Shown here in pieces: positions 11,824-23,666 of a stretch of DNA of 64,000 nt. Origin of the DNA: Symbiodinium natans (Eukaryota > Sar > Dinophyceae > Suessiales > Symbiodiniaceae); the NCBI GenBank assembly GCA_905221605.1, contig CAJNDS010002712.1, positions 948,001 through 1,012,000 of the forward strand, read 5' to 3'. Every line of letters begins with the position of its first letter. Position 1 is the first letter of the stretch. A model generated the notes under the pieces. The model was not told the origin of the DNA, did not search any database, and worked only from the letters and a program-made list of their open reading frames with translations. A program made the translations under genes and the position numbers.

Positions 11824-14184
11824 AAGGAAGATCCCGATCGTGGACCGCAAGGAGCTTAAGTTTATCTTCGTCACGCAGACTGGAGGCGATGTCGTCAAGG
11901 CCTGGCGCCTCTCTCGCCTAGTGGAGCTGGATGTGAGGTGTTGCTCTCGTGCTCATGCACCTACTAGGAACATGTCTGTTTGCGGCGCTAGGTCGCCTCA
12001 ACACTTCACTCAGTGTAGTCGTAGAGAGAGCACACTCAGCCACTGAGCATCCCACAGCATGCATGACTGTTGCCTATGTACAGCACGCCTACCAGGCCTA
12101 GCAAGCAAGTCTACTCTGCCAAGCCAGTCGTCAGGAGATGGCGACCATTCCTCCTCATCGTTTTGGGCGCAGCCCGGAGGAGCCAGGCCTGGGATTTGGA
12201 AGAGGGGCGATTTAATTCTGATTCGGTTCCGCCGAAGCAACACAGGGCGAATACCGGCATCCAAAGGTCCTTGTGCCCTGCGCACACACCTCCATACCCC
12301 GAAGAATTCCTCGACGCCTATATTGAAGTTCTGTTGTGGTGTCGCAGATGCAGCAGCATGTGCAACAGCATGGGCAGCAACAGTGACAAGCTGTGCTACA
12401 ACTCGTCGTGCGCACGAAGTTGCTGGGACTGCTGCTGATTGTGACCGTTTCTGCCCTTTGCACAGACAGGCTCCCTGCAGTGCTCAGAGACCCAATCCAC
12501 AGATTCCCACGTCAGGGGGTAACCTCCTTGCCCCGAAATACCCAGACTACCCGGGATCGCTTCGTAAACTGTGTCTTGAAGTTTCAAAGAACCTCAGGAT
12601 CAGCCTCCGGCCAGGTTATCGCTTCTTTGAGGACTTCCGCCATGTCTCTGCAGCGAGGCGGCGCAAGTATGACTGGCACCTGAGACTTCAGTGGAGGTTG
12701 CTTCTTGTCCCTCCCCATCTGACTCCCCCCACAGGAGGCCAAAGTCAGCAGCGAGGTTGGGTTTAGGTTTGTTGTTGGTTTAGGGGGGGGCCGGACTCGG
12801 ACTGATTTCAGAGCGTTGCTTGCCCTCGTGCGAGTGTGAGAATGGAAATCGAACAGGGGCGCAAGGGATCAAGCACAGACACCTGTGACCTCTCTTGCTC
12901 AAATGCACTTCAGGTTCTTTGTGGTACGCGACCCGGTGGACCGCTTTCTCTCCTGGTACGCCTGCTGCTCGAAAGGACCCGAATGCGGCAGATTCCGTAT
13001 ATATATATATATGTTTTGGGGTATTGAGCAGACGACTAGGCTTAGACAAGGACAGCAGCTAGCAATGTCCATGAGACGGTACCAATATGTTCAAGTTTTA
13101 CACCAAACTCTAGCCGCATTGGCAGAATGTCATCACAGCCACAGCCTGGTGACATGCGCTCTGTTTGACACACACACACACACACCCATGCAACCTTAAA
13201 CGGTTTCCCAGAAGCCACGGAAGATGAAGATCGTGTCAAGCAACAAACAGCAAACAACCGCAAGTAGGCGCTTGGACAACCACCTCCTCCGCACCACTGT
13301 AGCCTTGGTCCCAAACGATGCGTCTGGACACCTTTAACCAGTGCCACAACTAGTTTGGACTGACATAGTCTTTGCAGGCAGGCACAGTTTCGAGATCTAG
13401 CCTCAAGCCCGTACGAGTTTGCAGAGCTTTTAGACGCCTTCATCTTCCACCCGCGCATTCGTTCGCCCAGCTGTCGACCACACGGTCGAAGAGTTCAATG
13501 ACTGGCTGCAAAAGAACCTTCGATCAGGAACCAAGGGCGAACCTTGGCTGCAGCATGTGCGCACGCACGAGTGCGCACGCGCGAGCGCAGTGGTCGAGCG
13601 CAGCCATTCAAAGTGGGGAAATTAACACCATTGCAGATATTGAAAACCACTGTCCTCGCCACGCATTGGGTAAGTGGATCATCTTGTCTGCAAAGGAGCT
13701 ACAGGAGCTATGGTATGTGTTGGTGGCATGCATGCAGGGATGCGCATGTGTGTTCCTCTGCGTGTGTGGGTGTACAACTTCATTGCAACCAAGAGAACTT
13801 CCGTTTCATGCCGGGGGACCGGAGTCAGACGGTCAATCCGCTAAATCGAAACTAGACCGTCTGGTGGATGGGTGGCATGATGATCTGCAACATCAGCGTC
13901 AGTGGCATGTCAATGTTTGTGCTCCTGAAAGCTGTGAAAAAGTTCGCCCTCACTGCAATGAACAAACTGGTGGCAAGCAGCTGAGCTGTCCTGTGATGAT
14001 TAAGTCTCAGGGTGTCTCAGGCTGGATGCGCAGGTACAGGCACGCAAGTAAGTTAAAAGCGTGCGTGTGTGTGTGTGTGCAATGTAATGAGTTTTTGCCT
14101 GGTGTTATGTGAAATGCAGTGTAATCTAGCGTAATTAACGTTATGCTGTGTAGCGCAATTTGAGTAGAATACCATGCGTTTTCG

Positions 14185-14224
<40 letters not shown>

Positions 14225-14933
14225 GCACTGGTATGGATGAATGAAGCCATGCTGGCCCTGTGTGTCTCCGTGGCACATACATTGCATAAACATGCGATTG
14301 CCGGTCGTCCCATGCAGAACCGACAGCAGCTTTCGAGCACACTGTGACAAGGCCTTCACCCGTATGACCGACTACGTTGACCCGGATTACGCTGTTTTGC
14401 AGCACGTGATCCGCTTTGAAGCTCAGCAGCATGTGACTGTCTCGCCCACAGCCACCGCAGATTTACGTGCAGAGGCTTGATGCACTCCATGCCTGCGGCG
14501 AGTTCAAGTAACATGAAGGCTGCGAGCTTTTCACTTCGAGGGCTCTCAATCAGGAGTGCCATCACAGCAGCCTGAGTGTTCTTGCACATATAAGGAAAAC
14601 CTGGAGACAGACCTGCGGCACCTTCTCCCATTCTATAACTTCAGTTTGGCCATGTTCCCGGCAGAAGCAAAAGAAGTCCTCCGGTTTGGCCGCCAAGATA
14701 TCAGTGAGGCCGGGAATGAGTTTCCGTGCACTGACAAGCCTAAGTGGGGATTCAAAGTGCAACCCTCCCGAGACCCCCCCAATTTTTCAAGCTTTGTCGG
14801 TTCAACATGGCAGAATCTGACCTTCACATAGCGCCACGAGGATTTTCACCATCCGATGCCTCAGGAGACGATGAACTTCATCCGCACGTACTACATGGGA
14901 GACTTTGTGAGCTTTAACTACTCCGTGCCATGA
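11824..14933 (+). CDS. Sulfotransferase, Sulfotransfer_2 type, multi-exon
   Basis: PAPS-dependent sulfotransferases of this family move sulfate to carbohydrates or other acceptors, usually in the Golgi lumen. The order of family motifs is preserved along the plus strand. First comes a PAPS-loop-like KFIFVTQTGGDVV (about 11857-11895), then CPAHTPPYPEEFLDAY (about 12276-12323). The 3'-phosphate motif FFVVRDPVDRFLSWY (from 12915) keeps the conserved Arg and Ser. Next are VEEFNDWLQKNL (about 13483), ENLETDLRHLLPF (from about 14596) and the terminal YYMGDFVSFNYS before TGA 14931-14933. Pieces are in different phases, separated by introns with (AT)n and (CA)n repeats. The canonical Lys of the 5'-phosphosulfate loop (KTGG) reads Gln, and the loop looks two residues short, so the product may be inactive or this exon may be wrongly framed. 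Exon borders are partly inferred. Confidence 0.6.
11830..11932 (+). CDS. Sulfotransferase exon: PAPS loop
   Basis: The frame reads RKELKFIFVTQTGGDVVKAW. It matches the family start 'kFIFVhipKTGGts' except that the loop lacks the usual K before TGG. A donor GT follows at 11933 (GCTGGAT|GTGAGG). Confidence 0.55.
12187..12327 (+). CDS. Sulfotransferase exon: His/Pro region
   Basis: It begins after GCCAG|GCC and reads WDLEEGRFNSDSV, then CPAHTPPYPEEFLDAY. A GT follows at 12328. This segment lies where the family has a conserved His-containing stretch before the 3'-phosphate motif. Confidence 0.45.
12914..12996 (+). CDS. Sulfotransferase exon: 3'-phosphate-binding motif
   Basis: The acceptor is CACTTCAG|GTTC and the donor ATTCC|GTATAT. 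It reads FFVVRDPVDRFLSWYACC, which matches the family's FVRDPxeRlvSaY. This is the strongest single piece of evidence for the gene. The intron starts in an (AT)n run. Confidence 0.7.
13372..13560 (+). CDS. Sulfotransferase exon(s), central region
   Basis: Two overlapping codon-like frames: QFRDLASSPYEFAELLDAF (from about 13383) and, one phase over, AVDHTVEEFNDWLQKNLRSG (from about 13472, after CGCCCAG). Either there is a frameshift or only the second is translated. 'FeeFxxWL' is usual in this part of the family. Confidence 0.4.
14185..14222. repeat. (AT)n microsatellite
   Basis: About 17 AT dinucleotides inside a sulfotransferase intron. Similar AT runs lie at 12998-13011, 15957-15996, 18905-18922 and 61368-61390. 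Confidence 0.9.
14345..14513 (+). CDS. Sulfotransferase exon(s), uncertain
   Basis: Codon-like frames include DYAVLQHVIRFEAQQHVTV (from about 14371) and, after CCACCGCAG, IYVQRLDALHACGEFK (about 14460-14510). They lie between the central region and the ENLETDL exon. The match to the family is weak. Confidence 0.3.
14595..14933 (+). CDS. Sulfotransferase C-terminal exons
   Basis: After ATATAAG the frame reads ENLETDLRHLLPFYNFSL and on to KPKWGFK, where a GT donor follows at about 14757. A new phase from about 14842 reads HPMPQETMNFIRTYYMGDF and ends FNYSVP, then TGA. The 'kxENLeeDL' and 'YxxDFxxFxYS' elements are typical of the C-terminal half of Sulfotransfer_2. Confidence 0.6.
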
Positions 14934-15452
14934 CTGTGGGCCCTCATAATACAGCCGTTTAACTATCCACCCCAAAGACGCAGGGTGATTTCATGCGGGC
15001 GATAGGTTGAATCGAAAAGGAGGCGCTCTTTCCATCCTCATTCGAATTCGGGTGACCCGAAACACGGCGAACCCGACTCCAGCAAGCGGAAGAGTGAAGA
15101 GAATGCCGCGCCTGCATAAGCTCAGGCTTTGCCGCATGCCGCCGCTGTTTCTCAAGCCAGACGGGACAGGGCTCGGGTTTCCCCCTCGCATGGTGAATTA
15201 TACAAGGGAGGGCAGCTACTCGAAAGCTATGTTTGCTTCCACGAGCTATGTGATTAACAAGTTATGAACTATAGACGCAGTCTGGTCAAAACATGTCCAA
15301 ACCCTAGAAGGCCAGATCCTCTACCAAGGCGCACCATCTTTTTGCAGAAGTGGCTAGAAGACAGTCCGCCAGCATCACAGCACAACCAAAAGGCCAGAGT
15401 AGAGCCTGGAAGGACGTGTACTGCAAGTCGATGCAGTAAGTGCAGATTTTAG

Positions 15453-15551
15453 TACATCCGGGACAAAATGGAGGCCCACAGGCATGCACCTGGGATGGGC
15501 ATGGTCGATGGCCAAGAAGTCGTGTTCAGGCTGGACGTGGCCTTTTTTCAA
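15453..15551 (+). CDS. Internal exon, unrecognised
   Basis: Bounded by ATTTTAG|TAC and CAA|GTGAGG, with an open frame of 33 codons including YIRDKMEAHRHAPGMGMVDG and VVFRLDVAFFQ. It has good splice borders and codon-like content. No family is recognised. It may belong with the EF-hand gene downstream. Confidence 0.4.
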
Positions 15552-15955
15552 GTGAGGGTTTCGCAACCAGCAGACAGAGGTAAGGACTGCAAAGGACAGT
15601 GCGTGCTTGAGGGACTGCTTGCCAAGCAGGGTGCAAAGAGTGAGAGTGATCTGGGATTGCATCTCCGTGCTTGCCACGCCACGGAGAAACCACGCCCTTG
15701 AAAGTGTACTGCTGCATCCAGCTGTTCACTCAGCCCCCTGGCGGCAGGTATCCAGGGCGCATGCTGACAGGAAGATGCCGGGGTGCTGCGCTTTCAGTAG
15801 CGAGCTGGGAGTGTTCAAAACCATACCACCTTTCCTACTGTAAATTCACAAATAGATATTTAAATATAAATATACGACAATATAAAAATATAAAAATATG
15901 TATAATTATACATATATACACGTATAGATACAACCATAAATGAAAAATAAATAAA

Positions 15956-16006
<51 letters not shown>

Positions 16007-16607
16007 GATATATCCGTGGATACCTGCGCACCATACTTGTTCACTGGAAGTAGTGCGGTATACTGCACTGGGTCAGGCTAAGATGGACATATGGGCGTAC
16101 AGCACAGCCTGTCACCGTACTGCAGGTTGCGCCGCAATCAAGCGGCTATCGAGAGACGTCATACTGTTGCATTCCAGCCCAATCCCAGGATCATACGGCC
16201 AGCCACGCAAACCGTGTGTCATGAATCGAAAGATGGTTTTGTTCGTGCCTGTCTCGTTGCGGGCATGTCAGCCGTGGGATGCATACACTTCAACGTACGT
16301 AGCTGTGTGCACCATGTGATACCAGACAATGGCAATGTCCCATTCCCGGTCTTGGAACGACACTCCGCCAGTTAGTCCTGCCCTGTGTGAGATTGAGACC
16401 GAACAACGAACAACGTGTATGTAGTGTATCGTTAAAAGTTCTGACGAAGCCAGAACGCAGGAAAGAAGAGTCGCTGTTTCCGTCCGAAGCTGTGGTGCTT
16501 CCTCGTCGCGCCCGTGCAGCTTGCTTGCCTCAAAGGTATGTTCCACTGGCGAACAACACATGGTTTCTTGGGTCAACGAATCGAAGCATGTCCCTGCGCC
16601 CTGCGCC
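15552..16607. other. AT-rich/microsatellite stretch, no gene
   Basis: From about 15840 to 16010 the sequence is A/T-rich (AATATAAATATA and (AT)n). Elsewhere only short ORFs without motif are seen. Confidence 0.5.
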
Positions 16608-16610
16608 CAG

Positions 16611-17029
16611 GCTTTGCACCACCGTTACTCTGGCTTTAACCGTGAACCTGCTGTGGAAGGTGGGATGTCGCCCGAGAATGCTTGAGTTTTGTGAGTACTA
16701 CTAACAGGTGGGGGGGAGGGAGGGGGGAGGGAGGGGGGAGGGGGGGGGAAATGAAGCGACCGGCTTAGGTCTCGTTCAAATAGTCGCCGCTGGAATATTT
16801 CTATAGAATCCTCTACACCCGAAAAGGCGTGCTCTTAAGTTGCCCCCGACCCTCAACTCCACTGCGGCTTCCTGTCAGGTCAGCTTTGAAGGTGGTCTCC
16901 AGCTCCTTGACCTCAGCCAAGTCCTTCAGGGTTTATAACACTAGGATGCAGAACCAGGAAGCAACGTCCCAAGTCAATGGCGATGGATTTGTCAGTTGGG
17001 CTGAGTACTTCGAGTGGGTTTTCGCTTGA
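16611..17029 (+). CDS. EF-hand protein, 3' exons
   Basis: A short exon at 16611-16682 follows GCGCCCAG and reads ALHHRYSGFNREPAVEGGMS. The last piece (about 16960-17029) reads QVNGDGFVSWAEYFEWVFA before TGA 17027-17029. The twelve-residue loop QVNGDGFVSWAE fits the EF-hand pattern DxNxDGxIxxxE: Asn at position 3, Asp at 5, Gly at 6 and Glu at 12 are present. Position 1, normally Asp, is Gln, which should weaken calcium binding. The borders between the pieces are not resolved, and other EF-hands would have to lie upstream. A G-rich run (16710-16749) lies between the exons. Confidence 0.45.
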
Positions 17030-17129
17030 TTTCGCGTGCGCGGCTTCAGTCAAGAAGTTTGAACGTCCTCTCGTTGAAAAAAGGGTTTAGGGTACGGTCC
17101 AGATGCAACAAGGGTTTAGGGCATAGAGT

Positions 17130-17375
17130 ACGCGCAGCCTCTGCTGCGATTTACAGTATTTGCAGCCTCTAAATTCGCAGAAATGCTGTTGTTTATAGAA
17201 TTTGCAGCCCTTTGAAAACGATGAATGCTGCTATTTACAGTATGTGAAGCTTCTGACAATGCAGAAATGCTGCTGTTTACAGTATTTGCAGCCTCTGACA
17301 ACGCAGACATGCTGCTATTTACAGAATTTGCAGCCTCTGAAAATGCAGAACTGCTGCTATTTACAATATTTGCCA
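17130..17375. repeat. Tandem array of a 42-bp unit, about six copies
   Basis: The unit is close to GCAGAAATGCTGCTGTTTAC plus AGTATTTGCAGCCTCTGACA and two more bases. Because 42 is a multiple of three, the array is open in both directions. The minus strand gives 14-residue repeats (NSSISALSEAANTV-like) and the plus strand Cys/Gln/Leu-rich repeats. No start, promoter or splice context shows that either is expressed. Confidence 0.85.
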
Positions 17376-17534
17376 AGCCAAGCCGAGCCACACCTTTCAA
17401 ATAAAACAGGCCCGAGCCACACCTTAAAAAAGAGATCCGCCGGTTTAGTCCCTTGAAGACGGCCCCTTAAATCAAGCACCCTTGCGTTGCCTCAACCTGA
17501 TGCAGCCTTTTATTTCTTTTTCTCTTCAAGCCCC

Positions 17535-17660
17535 ATACCCCACGCTTAAACCCTCAACCCTAACCCCCTAGCCCCCTAAACCCTAAACCCTGAACCCTAA
17601 CCCCAAACCCCTAAACCCTAAACCCCAGGCCTACTGAAACTTTATAAACCCCAAACCCCA
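17535..17660. repeat. CCCTAAA-type telomere-like tract, degenerate
   Basis: Imperfect CCCTAAAC and CCCCAAAC units, in the opposite orientation to the arrays at 44.4 and 51.0 kb. Confidence 0.8.
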
Positions 17661-17888
17661 TGCCCCAATGCCCAACTCCAGGAAGGTGCAGGAAACGGAC
17701 GATATACTGCTGAGGGAGCTCAACGAGTCATCGACCGCACCTTGGCTTGGTTCTTCAGTCAAGCTTTCTTGGAGTTTTTGGAGTTCTTAGAAGGATATGG
17801 GGTTTACGGTGTATGCACGCCCAGAACCTGGTTTTTGGAGTGGCACAGCAACTTCATTGTGACTCTGAATCTGTATGCTTTTTCTTGA

Positions 17889-18240
17889 GGGGCATGCGTC
17901 GCATGCGTCATGCTCTTTTCGTAGTTCTTCGGCACGCCAGGACATCTTGAATAGCATGACGCACCAAATGCAAGAGATCTCCGCCCTATTCGCAGTGACG
18001 AGCATATCTGAATTTACCCACTGGCCCAGCCTAGCCACTGATGTGAACCTGGCTGCCATCGAGTCTTTTCCTTCTGCCCTTGAGCTCCGTCTGGATCGCA
18101 TCATCGAGCTGTTCTGGGGCGAGATCTCCAAGCGCTTCAACCACGTGGACTACCTTGGTTACGGAGACCGAACTGGCGTTTTTATTGGCCTCGAGCGGCT
18201 CCCCAAAGAATTTACTGCCGCGCATGATTTTGATGGACAC
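17889..18240 (+). CDS. Cyclase exon: start of Cache domain
   Basis: Open from TTCTTGAG, reading SARQDILNSMTHQMQEISAL, then SALELRLDRIIELFWGEISK and FNHVDYLGYGDRTGVFIGLE. The long helix followed by 'ygd..G.fiGlER' is typical of the membrane-distal Cache fold. The exact 3' border lies somewhere in 18180-18276. Confidence 0.6.
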
Positions 18241-21200
18241 TTCGGCGGGGAGCAGCCTGGCCTCGAAACGAACTAGAGGGCCACGATGCAGGAGAGAGCC
18301 CTTGACACCCTTCTAAAAACCGGAAGTACCACCCAACCTCTGAATCCTAACCCTCATCAAAGCCGAAGTCCACCTGTTCGGCTTGTCCCTCCAAACCCCG
18401 ACGGCTTTGTCCAGCCCTTCTGAAGGGCTAAGCGAATCATTACTTTTCTTGCCGCGTAGCCTGCAGAAGACAGGCCAGCACTGGCCTTTGGAGGCTGAAA
18501 GGTTGCGTGTTCGTGTGCCCAACCCTCATCGCTGAGACTTGTCGCTTTGTACTGCTAGAATCTGTCGCTTGTACGGAAAATCCTGCCTTTGTAGCTAAGA
18601 TGTCTGAAAACACCACGGAAGCTAAACCAAGTGTTTGTCAGCACTGTGGGTTGCAACCATCAGGTTTCGGCCATCAGACCTCGTGGGCGCAACGCGACAA
18701 AGTTGCTCGTTGTGCCCACCGCCCTCGGTACTGACCGCAGGCCTGCTGAAGATATAGACGTAGGAATAGACATAGACATAGACATAGATAGACATAGACG
18801 TAGACGACATAGACATAGACCGAGACATAGACAGAGACAGAGACATAGACATAGACATAGACATAGACATAGACATAGACATAGACATAGACATACGTGT
18901 GCGTATATATATATATATATATATCTTGTATATGTATATATATATGTGCTACCCCCCCCCCCCTCTAGAGTCTACCTTCTGCATGTATATTTGGAAGGTT
19001 CTGATGTCATATGTGCGAGCAAACGGACATTTGCTCACAGCATTCTCGCGCCCCCGGGGCCTACAGGACATGCTTTTTTTGGCATCAGCCTATGCGCTCG
19101 AATGCTTCCTAGTCTTCTGGTTCGAGGCCTACCATCCTTCCTTTTTCCATTTTCTGTTTTTTTTTACTACAACGCATATACCCTACATACACGCATGTTC
19201 TGGGTGCTTCTTGTACTTTTTCTGTGCATTTCCACTTGAGGCAAGCTCTACATACTATAAACATAGGCATAACCCTATGGGAGTAAAGGTGTAGGGATTG
19301 AAGCCTCAAGCACTATAGGGTTTTAAGGTTCTAATCCTATGGTTAATGCCTAAACCTTAAACTCTAGAGGGTTCAAACCCAAAAGGGCCAACCCGTCAGG
19401 ATTTCAGAGATAAACCCCGAAAAACCCTAAGCCTTTAAACCCTATAGGGTTCAAAGGTTGAACTGCCTAGACCTGAGGCTTAAATTTTCATACTTTATAT
19501 GCACTTAGACCTAGGTCTGGACATTTCTACCTTCAGCGCCAATAGGGTTACAGCCTCTCAACCTTTTAGAGCCCTATAGGGTTTCTGGGTTCTGACCCTA
19601 AAGGGTTTAGGCTAAACCATAGCCTATAGGGTTTAAACCCTATAGAGCTAACCCCGTTGGGGGTTTACATATAACCCCCGAAAAGCCCTAAGGCTTTTAA
19701 CCCCTTTGGAGTCTAAAGGTTTAGAGGCCAATATCGAGGCTTAAATTCTGCTAATTTATATGCATTTAAACCTGAGGTCTGGACAATTTACACCTTCAGC
19801 ACAGGGTTAAAACCGTTCAACCTTTTTGAGCCCTGTAACGTTTTAGGGTTTTGACCCTCAAGGGTTTAGGGTTAAGGTGTGAATGCCTAAACATTCAACC
19901 CTTGAGGCTTAACCCTAAACCTTTAAACCTTAGCCCCATAGGTTAAAGGTTGCGGGTTTAGGTTTAATTGCCGGCTTAGGTTTAGATTCCGAAACTTAAA
20001 CCCTAAACCTTTAAACCTTATCCTATACGGTTTAAAGGTTTAGGGTTTAGGTTTAATTGCTTAACCTTGAAACCCTGTAGGGTTGAACGGTTTGGGGCTT
20101 AATGTCTAACCCTAAACCCTTTAGGCTTTAAGGCTCAGGGATTAACACCCACCTGAAACTTACCCTACTCTTTAAACACCCTACACCCTTGACCGATAGA
20201 AATTTTAGCGATAAACCCTGAAAAAGCCCCTAAAGAAACCAGGGAGCGGAGGGAAGCGGAGCGCAGGCCCCCCACCCCCACCCCCTGCTGAACCACACCT
20301 TGTGCAGGCGAAAAGACCTACTATTTTGTGAACAACAAGACTGGCAAGTATGTCAGCGTGTACACGAAAAAGGTGGGCGGATGGGTCTCTTAAGAGGGAG
20401 ATTTGACTTCTCTGGGCTTCATCTAGAAACTTCAAGGAAAACTGTGACATATAGACAGGGTATGTAGAGGCAGCCAGTGCCTCGCGACATCTACACCTGG
20501 CTGCGAGTACCGTGTATCTACACTCCAACTTTGGCAGTGCTCAGGGGGGGGTCAAGCAACCATATCTGAGCCCAGAGCACGAATTTCTTGGAGCCCGTTT
20601 CCAGGAATCCCCGTCAAGCAGCGCATTGCAACGAAAAAATTGCAAAGTTATGAGAAGGCTTGGAAGCCGCCAAGTCCAGATCAATGAAGCCCGACTTGCA
20701 CGACAAACCTGGAGCTCGTGAGGCCTACGATCCACGCGTTCGGCCGTGGTGGAAGCTGGCAGTGGCAGCGAAGGGCAAGCTTCTGGCCGGCATTGGTGGC
20801 GTGGAGTCGTTTCGAAGTTCAGCGGGCCAATGTAGGATGAAAGGCTCATGTGGTACATGAAAGTGGTGGAGCCAGTTCTATCTGCTAGCTCCTATCAATG
20901 TCGAGACCACATGTTCTCTCCTGACTTGCCACTGTCGGACTCTTGAGGCTTTCAGGGATAGGACAGGAGTGAAATCTTCGAATACAAACGCGCACAGTGG
21001 ACCAGATTGTTGGTCCTGAGAAGAGAACTCTGCAGGGAATGCTGGTCCATGCACCATGTTGCAAAACCATTTCACGCAGCTGGGCCGGTGAATGGTTACA
21101 AAAAAAACACCAGTAAGATTGAGCTGATTTACGTTTTCCAGGAAGGTCCCTCTAGGGTGCCCGGAAATGGGACCATCATCTCGAGTCCATATGCTCTTAT

Positions 21201-23605
21201 ACTAGCTTCTCCTGATAAGGGAGGAGAGGCAGAAACTCGGACAATGAAGGGATGTGTCTCCTCTTCTGCAGGCCAGCATGGACCGACATCTACAACTACA
21301 GCAGTGGCCATTCCCTTGGCATGTCCTGCTCGCAGGCCAGGTTGTGATGTTGCCTGCAGTGGGTCGTATTTTTCCTTAAGCCTGGGAGACTAGCTGGTGC
21401 AGGAGTTGTGATATCACGGGTTTTGACCTGAACTCCAACTGAACTCAGTGGCGAAGGCACAGTGCACATGTCATGCTAGTCTAGGTCGTTAGTGTGACGG
21501 AGTGGTGACAAGCCTGCTGGACTCTGCCAAACGAGCGTCCTTTCCAGCACCCTAAGACGTCCGAAGTCTGATGTTTCGTTGACATTCTTGCATTGGACTT
21601 AGATCATGCGCCTAGCGCTTCTGAGCACACAGTTTGGATCCGAATTCCCGGTGCCAAAGTTGACATGCCTCTGCCCTGGAGGCCATCATGTTTGAGGGCG
21701 AAGTTGTCGCTGTCCTTACAGCAGACTTTACCGTGCTCCTGGTCTTGAAGACAGGTGTTTGGTATTTCTTCATGTGGCAGCCCTAAGCTGGAACGCGAGG
21801 TTGCACAGCGATTGGCAGTTGCCTCGTGAAACGAGGTCGTACCTGAGCAAGTTTCTGCGAGATGTGACCGATGCCGTACCTGCTGAGGCATCTCGCTCAG
21901 AACTAGCAACAAGGTAATCCCAAGGGTCGAAATTTCTCGACACCTGAATGGCAGTATCAGCTTCCAGGTTCAGTGTCGTTCCTGTTTACGTTCACTGCTT
22001 CCAGTATCCTGGAACCCTTACTGGGAGATCCCCCCTATCCTAAACAAAATGGGTGTTAGGGGGCTCGGCAAAAGCTTTGAGGCCAAACAAAGCCGCATCT
22101 GAGCTAGGCAGCCTGGCAAGTGCATATCAAAACCGGTCTTAGGTCTCCAGCTGCCCTAGCATGGATGCTGATCATGTTGTGTCTCTTTGCATGTCGTAGC
22201 CGCAATGCAGCTGAGCTAAAGGCCGCCCCCCCACCCCCTCCCACAGCCTAAACCGAACACTGAGCTCCTGGGGTGCGCATTTTGCCACTAAGGAGGGCTT
22301 CGTACTGGATAGCAAGGGCTTCATGGTAGCAAGCTCTCTCGGCATCGATGCGGTGGCGAAGCTGATCTTCGACCAAGGCACGCCACCCCAACTTCTAGAA
22401 GCCGCATGTGACTCTTGGACAGAGTCCCAGGAAACAGGAGCTGAACTCCCCAGTCCTCCCCCCTTTGCTGCTCCCTGGATCTGGATGACGGCCGCCTTGG
22501 TGACTGGAAGGGTCTCTCTACTATACGCCCTTGCCGCATACTACGAACCATGGCAAAGTTGAGCCCTGAAAGGCCACCCGGCTCGGGTACGATACCACTG
22601 GACCCAGCTGCAGCAACTTGATGACTTGATGTCGCCCGTGCGACTCTCTCACAGAATTGGAGAGGGAGGTGGTTTGTTTTGCAGTACTCAAAAGGGAAAT
22701 AGTCACTGCAGGCACTTCACAGGGTCTCAGTGGAGCATGGGCATATGCGCTGGACGAATCAATGTTTGGCTTTCATGGGTTTCATGTCAGGTAGCCAGGC
22801 ACGGGTGACGACCCCCCCCCCCCACCCTTCCCCCCTTAAGTAAACCCTAAGCAACACGCTAAGCCTGCCAACCCTGAACGCCTAAACCGTCCAAACCCTA
22901 AAGCCAAAAAAACCTCAAACCTTAAACCCCCAAAACCCGTAAAACCCTTAGGCCTGAACCCTGGGACCCTGAAGCCCGAACATCCTGCACCAGGGTGGGG
23001 GCACGTGTTTGTCGCGTCCCCGCCTCCGCCCTTGCTTAGAAAACCCCCCACATTCCCGAAGAAATTCTAGTATTTGGGAGGGGTTTTGTCGTTTGTCCGA
23101 ACAAACAACCCGTCCTTCGAGCTTGGCTCAGCCCTAAAACCCAAATCCTGCAGGGTTTCTGGCTTTCAGAGTCAGGGTTAAGGGGCAACTGAAGAGTTCA
23201 GGCTTCAGATTTCTGCTTCAGGCTTCCGACCCCTCTTGATCAGAGGTTTTCATACGGGGCGGCTATGGGATTTTGTTTTCAGGCCAGGCGCGTTTAATAT
23301 GAAGGCGGGTATTATTGTTAGGGGGGGACGATTAACCTCGATTACAACCTAAAACCTCAACCACCGGCAAAGCCCGAAAACTGCCCCACAGCGGCAGGGG
23401 GGGGGGGGGGGGGCGAGTACGTCTCACCACTCCCGCTACACCCCAATACCCAAAGAAAGGAAATGCTGGCTTAAAGTAGAGCGATTTCTGTGTAGTGCTC
23501 TCTGAAGCAGGCCCGCAGTGTTCGTAAGCGTGCTGGGCGGGTGAACTGCCCCAAAATCTGAAGCCCCAAAACCAACCCACAACCACATCACAGGAGGGGT
23601 ACCGT

Positions 23606-23666
<61 letters not shown>

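Noticed and set aside
12059-12766. 235-codon plus-strand ORF
   Set aside because: Its frame differs from the sulfotransferase exon frame at 12187-12327, and its composition is not protein-like. It is treated as a shadow.
15436-15452. 17-nt mini-intron GTAAGTGCAGATTTTAG
   Set aside because: It has perfect-looking borders, but removing it does not join the flanking frames in phase, and it is far shorter than known introns of such genomes.
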